The notes under the pieces are model-generated. The model was not told the DNA's origin. It saw nothing but the letters and a program-made list of their open reading frames with translations, and searched no databases. The position numbers and the translations under genes were made by a program. From NCBI GenBank assembly GCA_012931725.1, contig CM022945.1:152606382-152670381 (forward strand): a DNA stretch of 64,000 nucleotides, in the 5' to 3' direction. Positions 11,668 to 23,087 of this stretch are shown here, in pieces. Every line of letters starts with the position of its first letter. Positions within the stretch are counted from its first letter, which is position 1. This DNA comes from Litsea cubeba. Lineage: Eukaryota > Streptophyta > Magnoliopsida > Laurales > Lauraceae.

Positions 11668-12598
11668 GTTTTGCCAGATGTACATGTTTTAAATGAATCC
11701 CCGATTTGTTAAATGTTCATGCTTTGTACATGTTTTAAATGAATTCCCGTTTTGTCAAATATTCATGCTTTACAGGAATACATGTTTCTTCAAATATTCA
11801 TGTTTTACACCCATTTTATAGGAATATAGGATTTTGTCAGATATCCGTGGTTTTCTATACCTTTTTATTTACGTATGGCTTTGATCGAGTGACATGATTT
11901 ATCACATGTTCGTTCTTCGGTATATTGTTTATATCTTTTCACCTACTTGCCAGACCGTCGTGTCTGACCCACTACCTTGGTACTCAGGTCCAAATTTCTT
12001 GCCCGAGATGAGTGCACGTTTTGGCTATGGAGCCATGAGCTTGCAGGTGGTTTTGTCGGCTATGTCATGTAGACATTGAGTTTGACATTGGAACTACGTA
12101 ACATATGGGGTAGTGATTATTAGCTTGTTTTTTATGGCTTTTATTAGCCTTTTTCTTGGGATTGTAATTAACACATCGTTATTTGTAACTTGAACATATA
12201 TGGGAATCTAATATCTAGTTACCGTCAACTCTGTATTTTGTTATGATGGTTGATTCCAGTCTGATATGTTCATTGTTACGATAGCTATATGCTAGAGGTT
12301 GAGTGCGACACGGAATCCAATGGCCACGGACTTCGGGTCGCAACACCATAAAAGCTTCCGCAAAATATTCAGAATGTGTTGGAATGTGTTATCCTCACAC
12401 ACACGGATCTTGGGAGAAACATAATTATTATTTAACTCCCAATTTCACGGCCCCTCAGGTTTGGGGTCGTGACAGTCTCTAACGATTGTGTTTTTCTCTT
12501 CTTCCCTTTCAGGTTCAAGGGATCTTATTTTTATTAAGGAGTCTCAAGGAGGTCCTAATTCTCTATAATCAAGTCCGTAATTTTTAGGCACTTACAAT

Positions 12599-12616
12599 TG
12601 GCGCCGTCTGTGGGGA
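12599..12616 (+). promoter_or_regulatory. Primer-binding site of Tat A1
   Basis: TGGCGCCGTCTGTGGGGA starts three bases after the CA end of the LTR. It would pair with the 3' end of a host tRNA to prime minus-strand synthesis. I do not assign the tRNA species with certainty. Confidence 0.75.
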
Positions 12617-12642
12617 ACGATTCGAACATCTTTGCTTACACC

Positions 12643-14422
12643 ATGCATACCAGAACCAAGAAAGGAGGAAGATCATCAAAGACGATGCCATCACTGTCCG
12701 CTCCTCTTCACACGGAGCCTGGGGCGAAGTCTGGTGCAGCTGAGGTCGAAGAGCATCCCGAAGACCATCTCTTTGTCCCGATCCAAAGACGCCAGGCTCA
12801 GCCGGATGCGCCTTCAGAAGAAGAGGTGGCACTTACCCACCGGGATGATCTCCAACGGGAGCCTTCCCGGGGGAAAGGTCCTTTACTGCAAGAGAGGTCC
12901 AAGTGGGATGCATCTCCAGCGGTAGACTGGCAACACCAATTTCATCGCCAGGCTGACCACGACTATGATGATGGCAATCCTTATTTTATGGATATTAGGG
13001 CCCAGAACCTTCTTATCTAGGAAAAGGATAAGCTGATCTAACAGTTCTAGAAGGGAGCAAAACCTGCGAGCCCACCTCCATGAGGCAAACAGGCCCCTCA
13101 AACTGAGCTGGATCTGAGGCAGATGCTGAACGCAAAGAAACGTAACCGAGCTCATGATGAGAGCTCTAGCAACAGCCATTCAAATAAAAGATCGGAAACC
13201 ATCTCAAAGGTCAAAAATGATCTTAGAGAGTGGCTCGATCAGCATGTCAAGCAGACAGTCTTACGCAATATGGAGGTAGCCGGTTTCACCCGAGACCAGC
13301 TAGACGCTTGTGATCCTGAAGATCTCGGCGCATCCCCTTTCTCTAAGGAGATAAGAAACTTTCCTCTCCCAAAGAAGTTCAGTGTCCCAAGGTTCGTCCT
13401 TTATGATGGAGCCTCGGACCCAGCGGCACATCTGCGGCATTTTACATAGAGAATGTCGATCTGGGGTGACGTCGGTCACCTGAACTGTACAGTCTTTTCC
13501 TCTAGTTTGGGAGACCTCCCCCTAAGGTGGTTCTGCACACTCCCAGAGGGATCGGTTTCGAGCTGGCGATAGCTCCAGAGTTCCTTCTCGGAGAAGTTTT
13601 AAACACATAGAGTCATCCCCAGAACAGATGCTGATATAATGGCTCTCAGGATGAGGCAGAACGAGAGCATCACTCAGTTCGCTAAATGATTCTGGATGAT
13701 CTATAGCCAAGTTGAAAATGCCACTGAGGAGGTAGCAGTTACATCATTCCAACAAGCTCTGCTGCCAGGCAACGAGCTTCGGAAGGACTTGATTCGGAAC
13801 CCTGTGGCCTCAATTAAAACTCTCATGGCCAGGGTAAATCGGTTCATCGAGCATGAAGAGGACGAGATCCGAGCTCGCGAGAGTTTCGGTTCCTCACGCG
13901 AAGACAAAGCCTCTAGGAAGGAGAATAAGTCGTATCGGAGGGAGGAAACGGACCGAAATCAAACTTCAACCAGCTCGGCAAAGGTCTCGTTTCCCGACTC
14001 GGGAGGCAGCAAAAAGTTCAAGCAAGCTCACCAAGCCAAAGAAGGGCAGCCAACCATCACAGCCTTCAAGGTAGTCAACACAATCTTCAAAGAGTCGATC
14101 TATAGGCTCCTCAACAAGATCAAGACGCAGCCTTACTTCAGCTGGCCGCAGCCCATGAGAGGCGATCCTTCCACCCGCGACCAGAGTAAGTTCTATGCCT
14201 ACCACAAACAGAATGGGCACAAGACCGAAGACTGCATGTCCCTCAAGTCGTACCTTGAGAGGCTCGTCAAGGATGGGCATTTGAAGGACTATATCAAGGA
14301 AGGAGGCAACGTGAATAACAGCCGAGCTCAGCGCCAAGATGACAAAGGTTAGGAAAGCAATGAGCCGGAAAGAATCATCAACATCATCCACTTGGTCCCC
14401 GCCCCTAAGGGGAGTAACCAGG
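12643..14422 (+). pseudogene. Tat A1 gag, degraded
   Basis: This is the capsid/nucleocapsid polyprotein region. The likely start is ATG 12643 (MHTRTKKGG), after the primer site. The gag core is clear: SPFSKEIRNFPLPKKF, then VPRFVLYDGASDPAAHLRHF (about 13380-13445), then LGDLPLRWFCTLPEGSVSSW. A zinc-knuckle-like motif with the pattern YHKQNGHKTEDC sits at about 14203-14236, followed by SYLERLVKDGHLKDYI. At least seven stops interrupt it (for example TAG 13018, TAA about 13039, TAG about 13048). Most are explained by CAG to TAG, CAA to TAA or CGA to TGA. Homology to this element ends at about 14422, where the sequence becomes another Tat family. Confidence 0.85.
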
Positions 14423-14850
14423 TTGTGAGAGAGAAGATAAACGAGATGTGGAAAAACGGAGTCATCACCTTTGAAGAAAACTATGGGTCTGCCTCCGTCA
14501 ACATGGTATCATGTGGACAAACATCAAAATCATCAAAGAAGAATATCACTACTTCCTTTAAGGTGATAAAAATAATTCAAGCGTCCCCATAGTTGGTTCC
14601 TTGCTCGACACCAGATGGACAACCCATATGGGTACATCCCGATTTCCTAGAAGATGAAAACAGGGAGGTTGTGAAAACAAAGCCGACAGCTCAACAGTGA
14701 AGGCAGGCTAGGAAACATCTCCTCAAGCTCAAATGGCAAGAGAAGACCCAGCCAAAACAAGAAGTCCATGAAAAGGCAGAGACCTCCTCTACCGCTTCAC
14801 TGGAGGCAACAGATGAGTCCCTTCCAAAGACTTCAAAAGTGGTAAGAAAG
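14423..14850 (+). pseudogene. Tat A2 gag tail (5' end of the A2 segment)
   Basis: From GTTGTGAGAGAGAAG the sequence is collinear with 55561 onward in element D: REKINEMWKNGVITFEENYG, then VNMVSCGQ and ITTSFKVIK. A stop follows (about 14590). The segment is the C-terminal gag linker just after the zinc-knuckle-like motif. Everything 5' of it (LTR, leader, gag core) is missing from A2. Confidence 0.8.
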
Positions 14851-16190
14851 TTCACTCTTAGTGATTTCATGCCACCTCAATTCAAAAAAGAAGCCACCCA
14901 GGGGGCATCATACTCTTGCAACTCGGTAGTTGGATTCTCCATGGATGGATACGAGTCCAGTGACACCGATGAGTGAGAGGAATCCCTTGAAACAGGATAA
15001 TACCTCTCTGACGAAGAATGGGTTCCTGAAACTCACCTTATGCCAGTAATCTGGTATAACCCCCTATAGCCATAAGGATTCTTGTCTGATGATGAAGAAG
15101 ACCAAGATGTTGTTCAAGAAAATGTTGTTGACCCAGCACCTGCCATTGCTCTAATCGAACCCAACCATGTTGAACCACAAGGAGCAGACGTAGAAGAAGA
15201 TTTGGCTCCCATGCCTGACTTGAAGAATATTCAAGGATCTTGCAGCGTCTTGCCCTAGAACAAGAGCTGGATCGCGTCAACGAGCTTCATTGCAATCAAA
15301 ATCCAAAATCGGAAGTCCCTGAAAACCATCAAGTACCTCCTTCCTTAATTCCTGAAGATGGGGGAAAACTGCTGGATTGATGATCCGCTTACATCCGAGG
15401 ATGAGTCTGACTCCCAACAGTCCATTATGACGACTCCTATCGGAGCTGCCTGTAATTTGATAGTTCAGGATGATAGCTCTTCTGAAGCCTCGTCTGGTGA
15501 GATCACTTACTCCCTGACCACGTCTGGGAGTATATCTTCTGGAGCCACATCTTCTCATGTGACTTTCACTGAGATAACATCCTCTTAGGCTTCTTCTCCA
15601 GAGACTGTGACTTCAAAACTCACACTCTTCCTGACTGATCACCATGAAGAAACCCCAGCTATTGATTCTTAGGACGATGAATTAGTCAACAAAAAAGAAA
15701 AATTGCTGGATGTTGTTCAGGACTTGTTCCCAGAAAATGCTCCATGCAACATAATCACTGAGGATGGCAACTCTGCTACACACACATCCCTAGTAAATGA
15801 GAAACGATAGCCTCTTGATCTTGAAGACAATCTTCCAAACGAAGACCCTTCTCAAGAAGCTCTCGAAGTTGGTAGAGGCACCTGCTCTGGCCGGGACTAC
15901 CACAAAAATTACAACCAATCTTCTTTTATTTATGTAAATCCTTTGGGAAAATATGTTGTAAACTCCCCTAGTGGTAACAATGATGAACATGCAAGCCCCA
16001 ACGAGGCTTTCAAGTATGACTTGATCGAACACTTCAAACACATACCTGCACGACTGCACATCCTAGATTTCTTACAAATGTCTCCACTCACTCGTGATAA
16101 TCTCATATCAGAATTACAAGTGCTAAATGAGGATGTCGACAAACATGCCCCGCAAGTCCTTCAAATTGAAATGGACTATCGGGTCAAAAA
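14851..16190 (+). pseudogene. Tat A2 acidic linker between gag and protease
   Basis: This is collinear with 55985-57300 in element D. It encodes Ser/Thr/Asp/Glu-rich sequence (DDPLTSEDESDSQQ and similar) with no recognised enzyme domain, then DLIEHFKHIPARLHILDFL just before the protease. It contains several stops (for example about 14974, 15586, 15670). The function of this linker is not known to me. Confidence 0.7.
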
Positions 16191-16748
16191 ATTAGAAACT
16201 TCCTTAAAGGGAGAGAAGAAGAAAACTGAGGCATCATGCATTAAATGTATCTGGTTCAAAAAGAAGCCAGTGCAACCATCGCCTTTACTAAGGAATACCT
16301 CATACTTGGCGAAACAAGGTAGAACCGACCCCTGTACTTCACATGATACATCAAGGAAATACCAATGCACAGAGTTCAGATCGACCCAGGTTCTGCACTC
16401 AACGTCATCTCCACTTCGGCTCTCGAAGAGTTGGGCATCCCACCCATTAAGCTGAGCCACACATCTGTGTCTATCTTTGGATACGATGGGAGCAGTTAAA
16501 GGCCTATTGGCAAAATCAGGTTCAAGTTTCAAATCGGTGATCTTATCTCTGATGTCACTGTGTATGCAATAAGAACCCCTTCGTGCTATAACATCCTTCT
16601 CGGACGCCCCTGGATACATGATAATGGTGTTGTCCCTTCAACTCTACATCAGTGCAACAAGTTCGTTGGCGACGACGGCATGATACATTGAGTCTTCGCG
16701 GACAGAAAACCCTTCAAAGGTAAAGAAATCCACTTTGCAGACTCACAG
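16191..16748 (+). pseudogene. Tat A2 retropepsin-like protease
   Basis: The aspartic protease that processes the polyprotein is recognisable by the active-site motif QIDPGSALNVIS (about 16380-16415), the flap region and the hydrophobic C-terminal motif NILLGRPWIH. It is collinear with 57159-57887 in element D. Frameshifts before the active site and a TAA at about 16497 inactivate it. Confidence 0.8.
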
Positions 16749-17315
16749 ATGTATGAAGGTGAAAAAGAAGAAGATGAGAAAGAAACAGCACCCTTTGCTG
16801 AAAATCTCCAAATAGATAAAGGCAAGGCTCCTCAACAATCACTTGAAGAAAATAAATCCTCTGGTAAAACTGAAAAGAGCAGTCAATCTCCTTTCATCAT
16901 CTCCCTCAAACCTTCAAAGCCTTTGGTCATCACAACTAAAGTGAAGAAGGCAAAGCAAAAGCCTGACGGAAAATTTGTTGTCTCTTTCGTGTCTATCGTG
17001 AAAGACATGGATTCGGATTCAGAGCCAGAAGATGACACATCGTCAAGCCAAGCTGACACTCAGCGAGTTCTGCCTGCTCTCCCTCCAACAGAGACACCTG
17101 CTGACGTAGAAGATCCTACCTCTGCTTCCTTCGTTGTTCCGGCAACTTTAACAAAGGAAAGGCCGATCTTCTTCAATAGATCGGATGCTTCTTTATCAAA
17201 CTCCATGCCTGAACCTTTCCAAAATGAAGGTATGCCTCAGCTATCCCTATATAGTCCTGTGGCACAAGCTATTATGAAGAAAATGGGCTATGACGCTCAA
17301 AACCCAGTCGGTTTG
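16749..17315 (+). pseudogene. Tat A2 acidic region and G-patch-like motif, cut by an LTR insertion
   Basis: An open frame from 16749 encodes Lys/Glu/Ser-rich sequence, then VAQAIMKKMGYDAQNPVGL. In element D the same sequence continues as GERRGILTPLG, giving a G-patch-like glycine motif (M.KMGYD....GLG) of the kind found before reverse transcriptase in Tat elements. Here the frame is cut within that motif at 17315 by the LTR that starts at 17316. Confidence 0.75.
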
Positions 17316-18479
17316 TGTAAGATCCCGTCCCCAGTTCTTTTGTTTAGCATTGTTTTAATCGTGGTTTAACTTGTTAAGTGAGACTTGATTTAGTTTGACC
17401 GCATTTTTGAGTTTGACCGGATTTTTCCATAACCTTGGAGATTTTTGTAGACCGTTGACTTTGGTTTGACCCGATTTATATGATGTGTATTTTTATGAGA
17501 AATTACTCTTCATTTCTAAAAATTCTGGATTTGACATATTTCAACTCATTTGATGAAGTTTAACAACTTTCATGTTTTTATCATTTTGATTTGATACTCA
17601 GAAATCACGTTTTTCGAGGAAAATGGGCAAAAATGACATTTTCACTAAATCTGTCCATGAATTTCGAAAATTTCAGAAATTGGGGAAATTATACTTTTCG
17701 GAAACTAGATATTTCGCCGATCGTTTTTGTCTTCTTCGTCGTTTTCGTTCGGGGCCCGCATATACCATTTTCAGCCTTGTGAAGTTTGGGGCCCACAAGA
17801 CCCACTCTATAAGAGGGGAACCCCTCTCTTCTTCTCCTTCATTCGTTTCCAGCAAGGGTTTGAGCTAGGGCTCTTTCCCTCTCTTCCCACTCTTTCTCTC
17901 TCATCTGAAACACCCCTCTCTTGGAGCTTTCATGGAGATTTGATCTCACCTCCTTCTTCTCCTCCCTCTTGGCTTTCCAAAGACCCCATTTTCAAGAGCA
18001 TTGGGCTAGGACAACCCTCCTCTTCAAGCCCTTCTTCTTATTTGGAACACCCAAAGGTTAGCAATGGTTTTCTTTTCCTTAGATCTTTGTTTTCCTCCTC
18101 ATTTGGAGTGTTTTATTCCCACATGCAATGGGTTTTCATGGAGTTTGGAAAATGATTGATTTTTAGGGTTTCTCTTGAGCTATTTTGGGGATTTTATGAT
18201 TTTGGAGCTTGAGGCCATTAGAGGACTTTCATAGAGTGTTTTGCATCTTCTCTTGACTCAAGGCAAGTGAATTTCCAATTAATATGATGGTTGCATGTAT
18301 TTTGTTCATATCAAGTTGTTTTGTGCTAGGCTTTAAATCTTTTATGCTTCATAGATTTGTTTTGGACAAATGGAGTAATGTTTTGCTTGATTTCCTCTTA
18401 TGTCATTGTTTTACAATGCATTGAAAGTTTGTTTTCACTTTGATCATTTTGAAAGTTAATTTTTATGCTAAGGGTTTGG

Positions 18480-18553
18480 GTTCAAAGCCAAGGAAGAAGA
18501 CTTTGATTTCAAAGTAGTTCAAAGCCAAGGAAGAAGACTTTGATTTCAAAGTA
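18480..18553 (+). repeat. Tandem duplication, period 37 bp
   Basis: Two identical copies of a unit starting GTTCAAAGCCAAGGAAGAAG follow each other at 18480 and 18517. Confidence 0.95.
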
Positions 18554-18737
18554 GGGTGTTTGGATTAGTTGGTTTGATTGTGGTTGGTGGTTTGATGAGT
18601 TTGGAAGGTCAAGGAAGGACCCAACAAATCTTGGAAATTAGTATGAAAGAAAAGGGATCAAAAGAATCAAGAAAAAAAATCAGAAAAATGCAAAGAAGTG
18701 GAGAACTTGCACAGCCGGGCTGGACTGGGCAGGCCCA

Positions 18738-18856
18738 GTCCGCTCGAGCGACCCACTGGGTCGCTCGAGCGGACCAGGCACTGCCTGGCCCTCGCTCGAG
18801 CGACCCAGCTACTGTCTGGGTCCGCTCGAGCGGACCTGGTTCGCTCGAGCGAGGCC
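18738..18856. repeat. Palindrome cluster, core GCTCGAGC, in LTR 2
   Basis: A 37-bp inverted repeat with perfect 18-base arms and a 1-base centre spans 18738-18774 (outer arm GTCCGCTCGAGCGACCCA). A perfect 18-bp palindrome GGTCCGCTCGAGCGGACC spans 18819-18836. Two further CTCGCTCGAGCGA units lie between and after them. The cluster lies about 0.93 kb downstream of the TATA-like box, the same relative place as in LTR 1. Confidence 0.95.
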
Positions 18857-18889
18857 CAGCTCAGCCTGGGGGTTGGTTTGGACCCGAGT

Positions 18890-19380
18890 GTGGATCATTT
18901 TGTGGGCTGGATTGTTGGGGCTTCCTTGGGCCTGATTAAAGTCAGTTTTTGGGCCAGTGTAAAATCTGATATTGGGTCGTCTTTGGGCCTGACATTGGAC
19001 TGTTTTAAGACTTATTTTGTGGGCCTGTTTAAGGCCAGTTTTGGACTGTTTCAAAATTTGTTTTTGTGGGCCTGTTTGAAGTTAGTTTGGGCTGTTTTAA
19101 GAATCGTTTTGTAGGCCATTTAAGGATTTGTTTTGGACTGTTTTTAAATCTGTTTCGTGGGCTTGGTTAAGGTTCAGTTTTGGGATGTTTTAAAAATCAG
19201 TTTTGTGGGCCATTCAAGTTTGGTTTTGGGCCGTTTTAAGGTTTGTATTATGGGCCATCTTAAGATTAGTCTTGGGGCTGTTTTGAAAACTTATTTTGTG
19301 GGCCATTTAAGAGTAGTTTTTGGACTGTCATTTGGGACTGTTTTGGACTCGGTTTAAGGCCAACTATGGGCCTGTTTTAA
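18890..19380 (+). repeat. Degenerate minisatellite, about 40-bp unit
   Basis: Around ten loosely related units of the form TTTTGTGGGCCWKTTTAAG ... TTTGGACTGTTTTAA follow each other. GGGCC or GGGCCATT recurs every 35-45 bases. There is no coding sequence. Confidence 0.8.
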
Positions 19381-19895
19381 TGAGATTCGAGATTATTTGT
19401 GATACTCGGAAATTTGTGAAATGGGAATGATGTGAGAATGAGGGCATGTGAGATTACCCGGGAACCTTTCGGGTCTCAATGCGCACTTTATCATTTAAAC
19501 ATTATGGATTTTCATTGGCATCAGACACATTCTTTATTTATTAATGTTTAAAGGTTAAATGTGCATTGTGATGGTCCCTTGGTAAGTCATTAGGTCATTC
19601 TCCACTGTCCATTCCATTTCAAGTCAGAAAAATGTATTTGCATTTGTATTTGTTTTCTTTGGTGAACTATCTTAGATAGCATCGACGATTTGTTATAAAA
19701 TCATGTGTCTTCCCATGTTCGAAAGGGTTGATCGTATGATTTTATACAAATCACCTTGATGCGTATTTGAACGGTTTACCCGAGATATTCGTATGTTTTC
19801 TCCGATTCGATTTGAAAAGAGATTTGGAGTATGTTCGTCATATTCGGGATTTCTTCGATGAGATTATTGTTTTGATAAGACTCGTATTTGAAAAT

Positions 19896-20271
19896 AAAAC
19901 CTCGAGGCAAGACGGGGCCAGAGCTATGTGGTGCGAGCCCATGAGCCAAAGGGGCTATGATTCCGAAAAACAAAACCCCGAGGCAAGACGGGGCCAGAGC
20001 TATGTGGTGTGAGCCCCTGAGCCAAAGGGATCAGTATTATGTTAGATTTGTATCAGTTTGAGTTTTGAAAATTAAAGGCACCACTAGGCTTAGGTCACCT
20101 TGTCGGGCTGATCACCCGGCTTGGGATCTTTACTCTGTCCGCCAACTGCAGCTTGGATTCTGTCTGTACCGACCATGGCAACGGTAATTATCTGCCGGTC
20201 CCATTTGTATGGCTACGGTTCTGATACTTTTGATCTGCCGGTCCCATTTGTATGGCTACGGTTCTGATCCT
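19896..20271 (+). repeat. Two short tandem duplications (76 bp and 43 bp periods)
   Basis: A 76-bp unit containing CGAGGCAAGACGGGGCCAG is present twice (19896-20031). A 43-bp unit starting TCTGCCGGTCCCATTTG is present at 20191 and 20234. Confidence 0.9.
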
Positions 20272-21270
20272 CTGTTTAGTACCACGTTCAGTGGCTACGC
20301 TCTGTCTGCTCTTATTACTTCGGTAATAGGAGGATTTAGCTATTTGTGGTCGCCTAGGTTTTTATCTGCATATTACTTTGTTTTATGATTCTTATGGTTA
20401 TACATCTTATGCTTAGATTTGTTTAATGTTTACGATATCGATCGTTTATCATATTGTCGCTATTATTCAGGATTTGAAATGTATTTCCGACGATTAAATG
20501 TTTGATGCAGGCTTTTATCTTTTCGAGATATTCGTACATCTGATATTGCTCTTTTACTCGTTTTGACATTTATGTTCGGTCTTTCGATAGTTTAGCATGC
20601 TTTATTGCCATTATTGTTTAGACTCTTCATTTGGCTTTACGATGATTTCGTCAGGTTTTATGTATGTTCCTTTTTGTTCATATTATTTGTTTATTTGCTT
20701 GCCAGACCGTCGTGTCTGACCCTTTTTGTTTGGTGCCAGTTTCTTCTCCTTTCTGTTTGTAGGTGTTTGATCAGAGGAGGCGGTGGGACCGCCGGTCTGA
20801 CGTGAGAGGCTGCCGTTGATATCATTTAGATGTCAAGTTTGGCACCGGAGTTCGTATCAAACCTTTGAGGGTAGTATTTCTGTTTAGTTCGTTATATTTT
20901 TGTATGGCTTTATCAGCCTTTTTCTTTTGGGTTTGTAATTAAGACATCTGTTAATTGTAACTTGAATATGTGGGAAATAATAGATTTGTTACTACCAGCT
21001 CAGTGTGTTGTGATTTATGATTTATGCCAGTCTGTTTACGATGGCTTTATGGAATTGGTTGCGTGCGACACGGAACCCGATGGCCACGGATTCCGGGTCG
21101 TAACACCATGTTTAGCTTCCGCGAAAAATATACTCTGATTGTGTTGGGATGTGATTATCCTCATTCACGCGGATCTTGGGAACTATAACAAAAAGTTTTC
21201 AAATTTATTCCAAAATTTCGCACCCCGAGATCGGTTCGCTGCAGGTCCCGGTTTCGGGGCGTGACAGGTT

Positions 21271-21282
21271 TGGTATCAGAGC
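21271..21282 (+). promoter_or_regulatory. tRNA-iMet primer-binding site of the LTR 2 element
   Basis: TGGTATCAGAGC lies four bases after the LTR end and is complementary to the 3' end of plant initiator tRNA-Met. This is the standard primer site of chromoviruses and of many copia elements. Confidence 0.9.
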
Positions 21283-22009
21283 TGGTTAGTTTCTAGGAAA
21301 TAAAATACTCTAGAGACATTAAGACGTGTGGTGAGGATTCGTTAGATTGTGTCAATTTGTTTTCTCGTGTCATGATTTCGTTGGATTTGAGTCGACTTTT
21401 CTTTCAGTTCGGGAGATTTTGCTTGTCTTATCTTTTAGTTCTGTTGTTAGGAGATTTGGATGGCCAAATTTCCTCCTTAGTGGTGGAGAATTTTTAAAAT
21501 CTCCATACTCTTGTCTAGTGTCTTTTGTCCATGCTTGTGTCGGAGACTGAGAACCTCGTGGATTTAGTATGTGTTTTCGGAGAACATCGGCAGACTTTCA
21601 GCCTTCAGCATCTTCAATGTGATTATTGAGAGAAGACATGTGCAGTTGCCAGTCAAAGTAGAACTTGAGCAGTATGTGAAGATCCCCTCTCAGCTAATCG
21701 AAGATCATCATGCAGCGTACTAAGGTAAGTTAATGTGGATTTTTGGGTGAACTCAGACCATCTTTTCAAGATGAAGGACTGCAAGAGGCATATTACCTGT
21801 GGATCTTCATGAAGGGAGAAGTGACTCTTAGTTGGTAAGATTAGAAGTTAGTACAAGAAACTCAGGGATTTCTCGGATTCAATGAGCTTTGTCATGGGTT
21901 TGGTTGAGAATTTCTATAACTTGTAGCTTAGCCAGTGTAGTTTTCAGAGGCAATACCAAGTGGATGGGTCGTTGTGGTCAAGATGATTTTTGGCAACAGA
22001 GGAAACCTT
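21283..22009 (+). other. Remnant internal sequence of the LTR 2 element
   Basis: No gag or pol domain is recognisable. The last part (TAGTTTTCAGAGGCAATACCAAGTGG region, about 21939-22000) may come from the far 3' end of the same element, in which case most of the element was deleted. It joins A2 reverse transcriptase sequence at about 22010. Compared with element D, about 340 bp of A2 (D 58457-58795) is missing at this join. Confidence 0.6.
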
Positions 22010-23087
22010 GAGAAGAACCCTCGTCTCCAAAAGAAGTACCTTACTTCGATCCAGTTTCAACAGGCGATTGGGATCATCTCATAGCAAGCCTTAAGAAGAT
22101 CACCGATCAAGAAGACCCATGGAAAGGAACAAAGCCTTGGTCTAGAGATGCCCTTGAAACTCCAGAAGGTTTCGTTGAGCTGGAAGCCTTCGAAAATAAT
22201 GTGGAGGAACCACCTTCGAACCTTCCAACAGAAGATCTTGTTCAAAAGATAGACTTGGGAACACCAAATAACCCACGTCCTGTATTCATAAGCAAGAATA
22301 TAAAGGATGATGAGTTACCCGAGTATATCATTTTTCTTTATGTGTTCGTTGATTGCTTTGCGTGGTCCTACGTTGAAATGCTTGGTTTAGACCCCAAAGT
22401 AGCAGTCCACAAGCTCAATCTTCAAGAACACATCAAGCCTGTCAAGCAAGGCCAAAGAAGATTTCGTCCGGATGTGATGGATAAAATCAAACAAGAAGTT
22501 CAAAAACTCAAAAGCGTTGGCTTCATCCAAGAGGAATAGCATCCTGAATGGCTTGCCAACATTGTCCCCGTGACAAAGAAAAATGGGCAGATCAGGGTTT
22601 GTATTAACTATAGAGACCTGAATGGTGCTTGCCCTAAAGATGAATTCATGCTCCCCATACCGGAGGTAATGATTGACAATACCTTTGGATTTGAGCGAAT
22701 GACATTCATGGATGGCTTCTCTGGTTACAATCAGATAAAGATGCATCCGGAAGATGAAAAACACACTTCATTTCGGGCTCCATTTGGCGTGTATTACTAC
22801 ACTGTCATGTCATTTGGTCTGAAAAATGCTGGTGCCACATATCAGAGGGCTATGATGAAAATATTCCAAGATATGCAGCACAAGACGGTCGAATGTTACA
22901 TTGATGACCTCGTCGTCAAAAGCAGAAGAAAAGAAGATCATCTCAAAAACCTTTGAGAAGTCTTCCTCCAACTTCACAAACACAAACTGCGGATGAATCC
23001 CCTGAAATGCTTCTTCAACGTCTCATCGGGTAAGTTCCTCGGATTCCTAGTTCGGAAAGCTGGAATAGAACTTGACCCCATCAAAGC
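22010..23087 (+). pseudogene. Tat A2 reverse transcriptase, C-terminally truncated
   Basis: The reverse transcriptase copies element RNA into DNA. Motifs in order: RRFRPDVMDKIKQEVQKL, then a TAG at about 22537, WLANIVPVTKKNGQIRVCI, YRDLNGACPKDEF, FMDGFSGYNQIKMHPEDE, FGLKNAGATYQRAM and the catalytic YIDDLVVKS (about 22900-22926), which is intact. A TGA at about 22955 and loss of everything after ELDPIKA leave no RNase H or integrase. At 23087 it joins LTR sequence of the same Tat family. Collinear with element D 58796-59855. Confidence 0.9.

Larger units (their letters stand above)
8930..12474 (+). mobile_element. Long solo LTR 1 (3545 bp, Tekay/Del-like), TSD GTCTC
   Basis: The ends are TGTGAGAATCCGACCCC and GGGTCGTGACA, and the flanks are a perfect 5-bp duplication GTCTC (8925-8929, 12475-12479). 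It has no coding sequence. It is homologous to the LTRs at 17316-21266 and 24471-27607, shown by shared ends and a shared internal block (GCGACACGGAA, GGCCACGGA, GGGTCGCAACACC at about 12305-12345). The copy at 17316 keeps a tRNA-iMet primer site, and such long LTRs are typical of Tekay/Del chromoviruses, hence the tentative lineage. A TATA-like box lies at 9623-9629. Confidence 0.85.
8256..12596 (+). repeat. Tat element A1: 5' LTR, interrupted by a solo LTR
   Basis: The LTR runs from TGTGGGGGCATTTCC to ...TTTTTAGGCACTTACA, directly before a primer-binding site at 12599. Without the inserted solo LTR (8930-12474 plus its 5-bp duplication) it is about 0.79 kb. A TATA box (CCTATAAATAGGG, TATAAAT at 8774-8780) marks the U3/R promoter. 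Downstream the block ACTGACTTAGGCATCGAGG is typical of the R/U5 part of plant Tat LTRs. No matching 3' LTR is in the window. The element is cut off within gag at about 14422. Confidence 0.82.
17316..21266 (+). repeat. Long LTR 2 (3951 bp, Tekay/Del-like) inserted in Tat A2
   Basis: The ends are TGTAAGATCCCGTCCCC and TTTCGGGGCGTGACA. The LTR is followed by GGTT and a tRNA-iMet primer site, so this is a 5' LTR with a remnant of its internal region, not a solo LTR. The left 5 bases GTTTG (17311-17315) are the expected target duplication; the matching right copy was lost. It contains a TATA-like box CTCTATAAGAGG (17808), a 37-bp duplication (18480-18553), a palindrome cluster (18738-18856), a GGGCC-rich minisatellite (about 18890-19380) and two more duplications (19896-20031 and 20191-20271). 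Confidence 0.85.

Noticed and set aside
13966..14391. 141-codon minus-strand frame antisense to gag of A1
   Set aside because: It has no recognisable domain and no support in the other Tat copies; it is complementary to a real gag frame.
21271..21282. tRNA gene fragment
   Set aside because: The 12 bases complement the tRNA-iMet 3' end only as a primer site; no tRNA body is present.
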